Source: Saccharomyces mikatae IFO 1815
Taxonomy: Eukaryota; Ascomycota; Saccharomycetes; Saccharomycetales; Saccharomycetaceae
Assembly (NCBI RefSeq): GCF_947241705.1
Contig: NC_079257.1
Location: 496,001 to 560,000 of the forward strand
Direction: 5' to 3'
Length of the DNA stretch: 64,000 bases
Positions 17,601 through 25,577 of this stretch are shown in pieces. A program made the position numbers and the translations under genes. Each line of letters begins with the position of its first letter. The first letter of the stretch is position 1. The notes below the pieces were generated by a model that saw only the letters and a list, made by a program, of their open reading frames with translations, was not told where the DNA came from and ran no database searches.

Positions 17601-20600
17601 CGAATAAAACGTGGTACAATCAACAACCACGTAATGTTTAGAGCACCACATTCTGGCATATAGTTGTAGAACTTTATAAACCAGCGAGTCCATGGTTGAA
17701 TTATTGTACTCGCAGTTGGTAAAAGTTACAACTAAGATTTGTATACCGTCCAAAGTCATCGCTTCATGAACAAACGGTGTATTGTCTTCCTCTTCTTCCT
17801 TCATATCCACTTTTTTAAAAGCGTAACGACTCATGAATTCATACAATGAGGGATATTTTTCCCGGTTCTCGACTACAAAAGGAGGAATTTCGTTTTTTAT
17901 TTCCATCCTAGGTTGACCCAGTACACCAAGAATTTTATCATTGAGCATAGCAGTATCCTTTAAAAAGCTAAATTCCCCCGGTAAATCGGATTCTTTAATG
18001 ATTTCTTTTCTTATATTAAATTCATTAAGATAAATGAATTTATGCAAAAATGAATAATCAAAACTAATTGGAGTTGGATCTTCTCTTATATTAACGATAA
18101 AACTTTCAGTTGGTATTTTGCATAGTTCTGACAAGAAATTGAATATTTTGTCACTGCAGGTTTTCAAAAACTCTTCTTTTGAAGCTAGAATATCTTTTTT
18201 AAAAACATTTTCCCTGCCATTGGCTAAACTTTGAATAACTCTAGCCAGCGTAATAAAAGGCTTTCTGTCATGAGCGTGCATCACAATAATGATATTTTCC
18301 GAATCAGGGCTTACCAAAGCAGGTCCTATGAATCTCAAGAAAACGAATGACCCCACTGCAATATAGGCGTACTCCGGGAAATTAACACTCGCAGAATTGT
18401 AAATTGTTTTACATATATCAACCAATTCTATTGGAAAATCATCAATAGAGTGTGTAATTGCATCAACCAGTTTTGTCATGTACTTTTCAAATAAATCTAA
18501 CATCTTCTCAGAGTTTTCGGACCCTGGTTTCATCTTTTCAATTTCAAAAGACTCCTTATTGTCAACTATTTCTTGTAAAACAGGTCTCAATGTTTTTATC
18601 AAATAATTGTTACCTCTTGATCTGGTATAAAGTGACAAGGCCCTCGTTGCACAACTATTTCTTCTCAGGATATCGTCAGACCTCGCAGCTCGTTTAATTT
18701 CTTGTTCTAGTAGTGCAGTAACAAGAATATGAGAAGCATTCCGTGTATCAAAAGCGTTTAAAAATCCACCAGCATATAAATCAACATCGGCAGGTGAACA
18801 AGCCAAGCTTCCGAAAAACACCAGTATGGGATTTTTAATTATATACTTCAGCATATCATCCATCGCCAACGTTTTATCCATTTCATGTTTTTCAGGATTA
18901 ATTGGATAGTTGGACACAATATCAATGAAAACTCTTAAAAAAGCAATCCTGATATCCTTATTAGCAGAATAACCCATTGGTAAAGTGAATTTCAAAGAAA
19001 CGTTGACATTGGCATTAGACAGATTTGTCAATGCAATGATTACATTTTCATTAAGTATACTAATCTTATGCCTCAATGAGACTGGAAACTGGTTCAAGTC
19101 AGCACTTTTTTCCAAACCTTTCAACAATATAGTAAAATGATTACCAAATGATACCGTAGACGATCTGTTCCAATCTTCTTTGGAAGTTGAAGGTGGTACT
19201 TCTAATGGAACATTGCGTGTCAGATAAGCCAATGCTTTTGCGGATTCAATAGAAGTGTCAATGTATAAAAAATCTTCATCCCTCTTCAGCAAATCCATCT
19301 CCCTTAAGGGTTTTGACAAGTTTTCAAAATCAAAATCTTTACTAATAGACAATTTGAACCAGCCGATAACAAGTTTTAACCATTTATTCTTTAAATGAAA
19401 ATGGTTTGAAATACCTAGGTTCATTTCAGAATGCTCGAATGCTCTGAGCATCTTAGACATTTGAATAATTCCCTTATAATATTTGGATGACCTAACAGAA
19501 ATCTTCTCCACTATTTCGGTCAATTTATTAACCGCATCTAGTAAGTCTGTTAAAAACAACAGCATTATTTTTTCATCATCATCTCTCTTTAATATAGTTC
19601 TTACTATGATTATAATCTGCTCCAGTAAAACGAATGATGAATCCTCATGTGGCTTTGAAAGATCAACTGACATTAATTCATCTATTTTTAGTCCCAAGTT
19701 ATCAAACAATAGGTTGAAAGATAAAGGATGCAGTTCAATGCTTAAAATATCCCTCGAATTTTCTCTTGTTAGTAAATTTGGATTATTCAGCCATTGACAT
19801 TGTTTTGAAACAAAGTAATTCATCTTTTTCGTTAGTTCGAGTTTCAGCTCATTATGAACCTCATATGCGGGGTTTCTTGAATCATATGATGAACTGTCTT
19901 CGCCATTAACCGATGAATTCTTGTTTTTTTCTAACTCTTGCATGTCGGAAAGGATACCTGACATTGAAGCGAGGATACCTGCCAGACTTCTGAAATCCAC
20001 TAACTCCTCTTGAGTAACTGATTTCGAACAGCTAAAGTAAAACCATTTTTTGTAAATCACATCCATTGAATCCAAAAGTATCGAGTCGGATCCTTTAATA
20101 TAAGTTAGGATGTTATTTCTCAGACGACGCTGGAAAGCAACTGATCCTGAGGCAGTAAAATTGTCTTGGGCCATAGCATCAATGAAATCGATATTATAAA
20201 TGGAGTACTGGTCTAGAGATCCTACGTATTTTTGATAAAATCTCAAAGACTGTAAGAATTCACCGCATGAGATTTTCAATAATCGTGGAGTATTTCCACG
20301 ACTGCAATATAGCGAAATAAAAATACCGCTTCCAATGGCACCTACTAGCAATGGCAGCGTCAATCTCTCCGTCGTAACGATTGCCTGGACAAGATCGTGC
20401 TTCTCTGCTAGATTCGATAAATAAGAACGGACACGTTGAAATTTAACAATAATATCTAATAGCATTTCTCTCTTAACATTTTCCAACTTGAGGTCAAACA
20501 ACGCGGATGCGAACAAAGTTACAGCGTACGTACATAACAAATAGTGATCGTTCAGCACTCTTGGGTCGAGCTCATTATCAACATCTTCAAATGTAGCTAT

Positions 20601-23600
20601 ATAACTTAGAGGAATTTCAATGAAGGCCTGTGCTGTCACTTGTAATCTTTGATTTGAATCCAGTATAGCAACAAAAAGCGGTTTTATTATATCGGTAAAA
20701 GTTTTCGGAAATTCAGTATTGGCATCTGGCCGTATAAACCAGTTTGTCATCCTTTTGAAAATGCTAAAAATATTCATCATGATCTTCCTTGCCTCGTCAT
20801 TGTCACTTAATACTACGTTTAAATGGGAAGGCTGTCTCAATTGTTTATCATCCGCTAATCTTTTTGTCTTGTTTGGTTTTGGAGATTTGATGTTCTTCAA
20901 ATTAGTGGGAGTTGCTGCCATCGAATGGCTTGAGGGAAATACAGCACCTGACGAAAGAATTGATAGTGGAGAAGCCAAATCATTTTGTTGTAATTGCGGG
21001 GGAGAAGAATATGGGCTTTGTCGTGATCTTTCAGAATCGTTTGGTGACGCATATCTTTTGGTAGTGGGAACTCCAGATAATCTATGGGTTAATATGTTTG
21101 TGTTATTGCTTTGTTGCGACTCCACAGGATTAGTCAAAACATTCGACAAGCTCAAATCAGAAGCACTTGATCTATTTGACAAGGTTGGTAAAATTGATTG
21201 GATTTCCCATGTGCGTGCATTGGTAATGTTGATACCCGAGTTAAAGGATAAAGGTGATTGGGAAAGTGAAGAAACTAATGAAGCATTCGAAGAATTATGA
21301 ACGATATCGGCCGGCTCAGTGTAAATGCTAGTAGCAGCGTCAACACTGGCACGATCGTCATTGGAAAGTATCCTCGCTGCATCAAATTGATCCAAAATGT
21401 GTCCATCTAATATAGAAGCAATTATCTTAGTTACGTTCTCGTCAAAAGAAGGGGCTGCCTTCAATAGAATATCAGCAATTATGCAGAATAGTCTTTTTAA
21501 CGAAGAGGATGTTTTTTCTGCAATTTCTTCATGAAGTTTTTTGGTGCTTACCAAGTGAAAAAAAACCCTGAATCCCTCAGTGTATAAAGATATTTTAGGA
21601 AGGTCTATATGGCTGAGCTCCCTTTCCAATTGTAAATGTCTCAAAAACAAATCTGGATCTAGCTGTAAACCGCTTGCAAAAAACTCTAATTGCAAACGCC
21701 TATGAGAAATTGAATTCCTTTCGATACAATGTAGAATAAACGTGTTTGCAGTGGCAGAGTTCCAATTGGTACCAACTTCTAAATTTTGGCCCAATAGATT
21801 ATAGAATCTCTTCGTGAAAATGACAGAAGCAATATTTGAATCAATTTGAGATATAGAAGACGTCATTGTCATCAAAAAGAGAATGGACCTTATAGAATCA
21901 ATCAAGGAAACATCCGAAACGAATTGTCCGCCGTTCAAATTCTTGATTAAGTATGTCAAAAATTTAACGTTACGCTTTCTGCCTTGTTGTAAAGTAAGTT
22001 TCTTCAAGCCATGAGTAAGATGCTTAATACTTGGATTCTTCGATGCTGAGCCCCAGCTCAAAGTATTAGAGTCTTTTGAATTAATATTCGTTATCGGTTC
22101 CGATATTTTTCTGTATGAATTTGAGTTCATCTCATCATAAACCTCACTGTCTAATAGGGTCAGGACAACTAAAAATCTTAATATGGCGGTATGAGAAGAT
22201 AATTCCGACCCGGTGTAGTTGGAATATAACTCCATAATATTTTCCATATAGTTTAAAGAAGAATGTACATTCTGAGGCTGATAATTATTCAGTCTTGGAT
22301 GTACATTTGAATTTGCCATGGATGCATTGGATTGTTGGGAATTATCCCAAAGCAACGAGGAGTTGCTGTCATCTAGATTGAGGGATTTCTTACTTGAATT
22401 ATATGATGAAACGTCATCCAAGGAAAAAATGTGTTGTGGAATATTATTAAAATTAGCGGTAGTATTACTATAATTATTAGTACTGGTATTTGCATTAGTT
22501 GGGGTATCTAAATCAATATTACTTGTTGCACTTGTAGTAGACGTAGCAGTATTGGCGTGCATTAGTGTCGACGCTATTGGAGATGATGGATGAGCTGTAG
22601 TATTCGAATTTAAAGGTGAACTTGATGATGGCACAGGGGGGGGAGAGGAATTATTCCCCGTAGAAAACTGTGACGGAGAGACATTTCCCGAAACGCTCAT
22701 ACTAGATTGCTTCAAAGACGTTTTTGATACGGAGTTCGGACTGTTAGTGCTAGTCGTCTTTGAAGAGGAAGAATGATGAATATGGTGATGGTGATCATTG
22801 TTGACATTAGTTAATAGTGATGATACGTTGAAGGTAGAATAAACTTCATCAAATAAAAGTGAGACTAGTTGAGATATAGACGTCCTATCAGAATTATTCA
22901 ATCCACCATTATCAGATGAAGAAGACGGACTATTATAATCAGACGAAATTAAATTGGTATAGACTTTAACGTATTCTTTTGGCCTTGCCATTATCCAAAA
23001 TAAGAAAGCTTTAGAAGCATAATATAACAAAAGGGAGTGGAATACAGTTCTTTTCATATAGCTTGATAAATGCTGTAACATATCCAAATATGCTAATAAA
23101 TTCTTGTCGGTCAAATATGTACAACCGAATAGATCGAGATGGTTTACCACGCCTAATTCGGTTGATGTATGTGATATCAATAAAGGGGCAAAGACCTTTG
23201 TCTTGACACACTTCGTGAACTCTGTATGGTTAGAGGCAGATATAAACCTCTGAATATAATCTATTGTTAAGTCTATCTTGTCGGTATATGCTGGATAGTT
23301 CCTCTTCTTTAAAAACTCTTGTGCATCGGGGAAAATACTTGATTTTGAAATAGTAGCACTACCAGAAAGATGATGAGACATGTTTTCTAAAACCTTCAAA
23401 GTTCTTGTATTGAATTTTAGCTTAGAAATTCTGCATAATAAGGTCGTTGCTAAAGTTGGCTTGATCCTTGTATTCTTTGGTCTAGATGTATGGAAATTTG
23501 GCCTGTGACTAGAAAAACCTGGCTTATAATTGTCATTTCTAATTTTCTTGAAGTCATTATTTTGGTCCCAAAAATACTCAAAAACATCACTTAATAATCT

Positions 23601-23903
23601 CAAGAGAACCAGTATAGAGTGGGCAATATCATCAGTAATGTTGTCAGAAGTTATATCTTCATCTTGGACAATTAAGTCGATTAAGCTTAATGTGTCTTCA
23701 ATGATCGGGTTCAAATCCTTTGTGATCGCTATGTTCAAAATGATAGTCCTGCACGAATTGAAAACCGGATCTGCTTCCACATCAGAATACGTCTTTAGAT
23801 TAGATTCTATGGGAAGAATAAGCAGAAGCCTATCAAAAAAAAGGTGTTTCGTCAAGGAATATTCCATTGGTGAGTTTCTATTTTTCAGCTCAGTTTGACT
23901 CAT
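14634..23903 (-). CDS. IRA1: IRA1, Ras GTPase-activating protein (neurofibromin homologue)
   Basis: The product is 3089 residues starting MSQTELKNRNSPMEY. Residues about 320-520 and 860-1010 are long S/T/N-rich, probably disordered linkers, where most species differences should fall. The central RasGAP domain lies at about 1700-2010. It contains ILRRNSCATRALSLYTR, whose first Arg, R1747, aligns with the arginine finger, and FLRFIGPALVSPD near 1853-1866. A Sec14/CRAL-TRIO-like module like that of neurofibromin follows at about 2040-2200, with a long helical C-terminus. Ira1 stimulates GTP hydrolysis by Ras1/Ras2, and so lowers cAMP/PKA signalling when glucose is scarce. The frame is intact through 9.3 kb. 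A paralogue, IRA2, exists in the genus; chromosomal context assigns this one to IRA1. Confidence 0.99.
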   Translation of the reverse strand: MSQTELKNRNSPMEYSLTKHLFFDRLLLILPIESNLKTYSDVEADPVFNSCRTIILNIAITKDLNPIIEDTLSLIDLIVQDEDITSDNITDDIAHSILVLLRLLSDVFEYFWDQNNDFKKIRNDNYKPGFSSHRPNFHTSRPKNTRIKPTLATTLLCRISKLKFNTRTLKVLENMSHHLSGSATISKSSIFPDAQEFLKKRNYPAYTDKIDLTIDYIQRFISASNHTEFTKCVKTKVFAPLLISHTSTELGVVNHLDLFGCTYLTDKNLLAYLDMLQHLSSYMKRTVFHSLLLYYASKAFLFWIMARPKEYVKVYTNLISSDYNSPSSSSDNGGLNNSDRTSISQLVSLLFDEVYSTFNVSSLLTNVNNDHHHHIHHSSSSKTTSTNSPNSVSKTSLKQSSMSVSGNVSPSQFSTGNNSSPPPVPSSSSPLNSNTTAHPSSPIASTLMHANTATSTTSATSNIDLDTPTNANTSTNNYSNTTANFNNIPQHIFSLDDVSSYNSSKKSLNLDDSNSSLLWDNSQQSNASMANSNVHPRLNNYQPQNVHSSLNYMENIMELYSNYTGSELSSHTAILRFLVVLTLLDSEVYDEMNSNSYRKISEPITNINSKDSNTLSWGSASKNPSIKHLTHGLKKLTLQQGRKRNVKFLTYLIKNLNGGQFVSDVSLIDSIRSILFLMTMTSSISQIDSNIASVIFTKRFYNLLGQNLEVGTNWNSATANTFILHCIERNSISHRRLQLEFFASGLQLDPDLFLRHLQLERELSHIDLPKISLYTEGFRVFFHLVSTKKLHEEIAEKTSSSLKRLFCIIADILLKAAPSFDENVTKIIASILDGHILDQFDAARILSNDDRASVDAATSIYTEPADIVHNSSNASLVSSLSQSPLSFNSGINITNARTWEIQSILPTLSNRSSASDLSLSNVLTNPVESQQSNNTNILTHRLSGVPTTKRYASPNDSERSRQSPYSSPPQLQQNDLASPLSILSSGAVFPSSHSMAATPTNLKNIKSPKPNKTKRLADDKQLRQPSHLNVVLSDNDEARKIMMNIFSIFKRMTNWFIRPDANTEFPKTFTDIIKPLFVAILDSNQRLQVTAQAFIEIPLSYIATFEDVDNELDPRVLNDHYLLCTYAVTLFASALFDLKLENVKREMLLDIIVKFQRVRSYLSNLAEKHDLVQAIVTTERLTLPLLVGAIGSGIFISLYCSRGNTPRLLKISCGEFLQSLRFYQKYVGSLDQYSIYNIDFIDAMAQDNFTASGSVAFQRRLRNNILTYIKGSDSILLDSMDVIYKKWFYFSCSKSVTQEELVDFRSLAGILASMSGILSDMQELEKNKNSSVNGEDSSSYDSRNPAYEVHNELKLELTKKMNYFVSKQCQWLNNPNLLTRENSRDILSIELHPLSFNLLFDNLGLKIDELMSVDLSKPHEDSSFVLLEQIIIIVRTILKRDDDEKIMLLFLTDLLDAVNKLTEIVEKISVRSSKYYKGIIQMSKMLRAFEHSEMNLGISNHFHLKNKWLKLVIGWFKLSISKDFDFENLSKPLREMDLLKRDEDFLYIDTSIESAKALAYLTRNVPLEVPPSTSKEDWNRSSTVSFGNHFTILLKGLEKSADLNQFPVSLRHKISILNENVIIALTNLSNANVNVSLKFTLPMGYSANKDIRIAFLRVFIDIVSNYPINPEKHEMDKTLAMDDMLKYIIKNPILVFFGSLACSPADVDLYAGGFLNAFDTRNASHILVTALLEQEIKRAARSDDILRRNSCATRALSLYTRSRGNNYLIKTLRPVLQEIVDNKESFEIEKMKPGSENSEKMLDLFEKYMTKLVDAITHSIDDFPIELVDICKTIYNSASVNFPEYAYIAVGSFVFLRFIGPALVSPDSENIIIVMHAHDRKPFITLARVIQSLANGRENVFKKDILASKEEFLKTCSDKIFNFLSELCKIPTESFIVNIREDPTPISFDYSFLHKFIYLNEFNIRKEIIKESDLPGEFSFLKDTAMLNDKILGVLGQPRMEIKNEIPPFVVENREKYPSLYEFMSRYAFKKVDMKEEEEDNTPFVHEAMTLDGIQILVVTFTNCEYNNSTMDSLVYKVLQLYARMWCSKHYVVVDCTTFYSGKANFQKLTTLFFGLIPEQASNNCMGCYYFNANQSFMDQWTAAYTVENPYLVTNIPHCFINSSTDQNLIKSLGLSGRSLEVLKDVRVTLHDITLYDKEKKKFCPVSLKIGNKYFQVLHEIPQLYKVDILKKTLSIKFNNVYKISDLISVDVSSTTGVSSEFTLSLYDEEKLVFCSPKYLEIVKMFYYAQLKMEEEFGTDFSNDISFSTSSSATNASDCNVKEVGEIISHLSLVILVGLFNEDDLVKNISYNLLVATQEAFDLDFGIRLHKSPETYVPDDTTTFLALIFKAFSESSAELTPYIWKYMLDGLENNVIPQEHIPTLVCSLSYWVPNLYEHVYLANDEEGPESISRIIYSLIRLTVKEPNFTTAYLQQIWFLLALDGRLTNIIVEEIVSHALDRDSENRDWMKAVSILTSFPTTEIACQVIEKLINMIKSFLPSLVVEASAHSWSELTILSKISVSIFFESPLLSQMYLPEILFVVSLLIDVGPSEIRVSLYELLMNVCHSLTNNESLPEGNRKNLDIVCATFARQKLNFISGFSQEKGRVLPNFAASSFSSKFGTLDLFTKNIMLLMEYGSISESAQWETKYKKYLMDAIFGQRSFFSARAMMILGIMSKSHTSLFLCKELLVETMKVFAEPIVDDEQMFIIIAHVFTYSKVVEGLDSSSDLMKELFWLATICVESPHPLLFEGGLLFMVNCLKQLYTVHLQLGFTGKSLARKLMESRKFAATLLTKLESYNGCIWNEDNFPHIILGFIANGLSIPVVKGAALDCLQALFKNTYYERKSNPKSSDYLCYLFLLHLVLSPEQLSTLLLEIGFEDELVPLNNTLKVPLTLINWLSSDSEKSNIVLYQGALVFSCVMSDEPCKFRFALLMRYLLNVNPICVFRFYMLTRKELRRLSTLEQSSEAVTLSFELIGMLVTHNEFNYLEEFNDEMVNLLKKRGLSVVQPLDIFDQDHLDKLKGEGDHHVAIYERKRLATMIIARMSCS

Positions 23904-24302
23904 CTAGCGAGTAACTTTATTCTTTTTGTATATTATGCTAAAAATGGGTTTCTTATTTGAAGTTTTTATTCGTTAGGCAAAAGGTACCTACCTGATCCTA
24001 TAGACTTTCTTTAATTATCTTAATTACGAGTTGATATAATCTGTGCCCAATGCCTATAAAATGATCAAAGTCGTAAACTAATGCTGGTACTGTGTATAAA
24101 AAGCAGAAATGTAAAAACAAAATAATTATTCGTCTCAATTGTTATGTAAAACAGCAAAACTTTAATATACCAGTATTTATTTGAGTAGTGGCTTCTGTAG
24201 TCTATCTTTTAACAACGTTCATCTCTTACTATGTCTGAATACATATCTTTCTATGTTGTATTGTATCCCTTTATGAAAAACTTCCAAGCGGCGTCGGCCC
24301 GC
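23904..24302. promoter_or_regulatory. IRA1 promoter and BMT2 3' region
   Basis: This 399-bp AT-rich spacer lies between two minus-strand genes, holding the BMT2 3' end and the IRA1 promoter. I see no strong factor sites. A 10/11 ARS-like match is near 24109-24119 but falls short of consensus. Confidence 0.4.
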
Positions 24303-25319
24303 TTAGAGGGTAATACCAAAATTATTCAGCCCAGGGCCGTCGTTAATCTTCATTCTCTTGGAAGAAGAACCTCTCGGTTGTTGCGAAATCGCTTTTAGCT
24401 GATACAAACAGTAGTACAACTTGTTACTTTGATGACTGTTGAGGAGTGTGAGACCAAGGGATGCGAGGAGCTTGTGTAGCAATGTTTTGTTGCAGTATCT
24501 TGAGTGCGTCACACAGGCTTGTGGCAGAACAATAAAGACGTAACCTTGTGGCCTGAGAAATTTGATCATGCGATGGCACATCGCACCACGGTCCTTGTGA
24601 TTTTTGACAAAATTGAGAACTAAAGAGCATGATATTAGGTTAAATTTATCATTTTCATTTTTTGGTAGTGGCCTCTCCATGAAATCTTGTTTGATAACGC
24701 CCTCGTGCTCCTCTAAATCAATACGAACCACTTCTCGAAAAAGTGCACATCGGGATATGCAGTTTTCAGAGCTTAGAGAGCCAATCTCTAATGCCGTGCC
24801 TTGTAGATTGTCGTCCATCAAGGGCCTAATCCACTTTTCGAGTAACTTCGAAGTGTCTCCTCCACGTCCCTTCAATTGCCCATTTTGACTAGCAATTTGA
24901 TAGGTCTCCAATCCGCCCAGCTTATCAATTTGATTCATTATGTAACCAAGCAATGTATACATCTCAGTGAGATCACAAGCGTCTCTCAACTTGTCTTCAT
25001 TTTTAATTAATGAATGTAGCTTTAACAGCTGTGATTCCATTGCTTCACTAAAAGATTGTGATTTACCGTCTTCATAATGCTTGCTCAATATTGCATTACT
25101 TTTAATACTTGATTTAATGATTGCATCATTCTTTTTCTCATTAGTCTCATCCAAATTTTCCGTGAGACATAAAAAGTGGCATATCGATTCACGTTTATTG
25201 ATCAAATGGTGAAATCTTCGTATTATCCTTCTTGTCTTCTGCGGTTTGATCACCTTTATTACATTACCGCCTACTTGTTTCCTTTTGCCCGTAATGCTTT
25301 TAGATTTTTTAGAATGCAT
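24303..25319 (-). CDS. BMT2: BMT2, 25S rRNA adenine-N1 methyltransferase
   Basis: The product is 338 residues starting MHSKKSKSITGKRKQ, with a lysine/arginine-rich N-terminus typical of nucleolar targeting. S. cerevisiae Bmt2 (YBR141C, about 337 aa) makes m1A2142 in 25S rRNA. The Rossmann SAM-binding loop is seen as LEIGSLSSEN near residues 176-186, followed by an acidic second strand (VVRIDLEEH). The later motif FNLISCSLVLNFVKN is the usual post-motif region. A divergent neighbour at about 260 bp is MAK5, another ribosome-assembly gene; both promoters carry PAC motifs, which suggests co-regulation. Confidence 0.96.
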   Translation of the reverse strand: MHSKKSKSITGKRKQVGGNVIKVIKPQKTRRIIRRFHHLINKRESICHFLCLTENLDETNEKKNDAIIKSSIKSNAILSKHYEDGKSQSFSEAMESQLLKLHSLIKNEDKLRDACDLTEMYTLLGYIMNQIDKLGGLETYQIASQNGQLKGRGGDTSKLLEKWIRPLMDDNLQGTALEIGSLSSENCISRCALFREVVRIDLEEHEGVIKQDFMERPLPKNENDKFNLISCSLVLNFVKNHKDRGAMCHRMIKFLRPQGYVFIVLPQACVTHSRYCNKTLLHKLLASLGLTLLNSHQSNKLYYCLYQLKAISQQPRGSSSKRMKINDGPGLNNFGITL

Positions 25320-25577
25320 TTCACTTTGCTGGTAATGTCACTTAATTGATTTGCCATATGTCATCAAAGTCATAGTAAGCTCATCGCTTCTCAGTTTTTT
25401 TTTTCATCTTACAAATCCCGCCACAAGGTTTGCCCAGTCCGTACTTTTCTTTTTTCTTTGAAAAACTTTTCCAGTGATGAGCTTATGGAAATATCTATTA
25501 AAAGATCCTGCTTATTTCCATTACAAACTTTACCTAAAACTTCTTGGATAGATCAACCACATATTCAAGTTTTCACC
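25320..25577. promoter_or_regulatory. Divergent BMT2/MAK5 promoter with two PAC motifs and an RRPE-like motif
   Basis: GCTCATCGC at 25379-25387 is a perfect PAC box (GCGATGAGC reversed), 60 bp before BMT2. A second PAC core, TGATGAGC at 25475-25482, sits 96 bp before MAK5, close to the RRPE-like TGAAAAACTTTTC at 25459-25471. PAC (bound by Dot6/Tod6) and RRPE (bound by Stb3) mark the ribosome-biogenesis regulon. An in-frame ATG at 25485 would extend MAK5 by 31 residues, but it directly follows the PAC box and is unlikely to be transcribed. Confidence 0.65.

Noticed and set aside
23699-23725. GGTTCAAATCC, a tRNA B-box look-alike
   Set aside because: It lies inside the conserved IRA1 coding sequence, with no A box, acceptor stem or terminator around it.
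25458-25577. N-terminal extension of MAK5
   Set aside because: The frame opens at TTG; the only upstream in-frame ATG (25485) follows PAC/RRPE promoter elements, and the known protein starts at the ATG at 25578.
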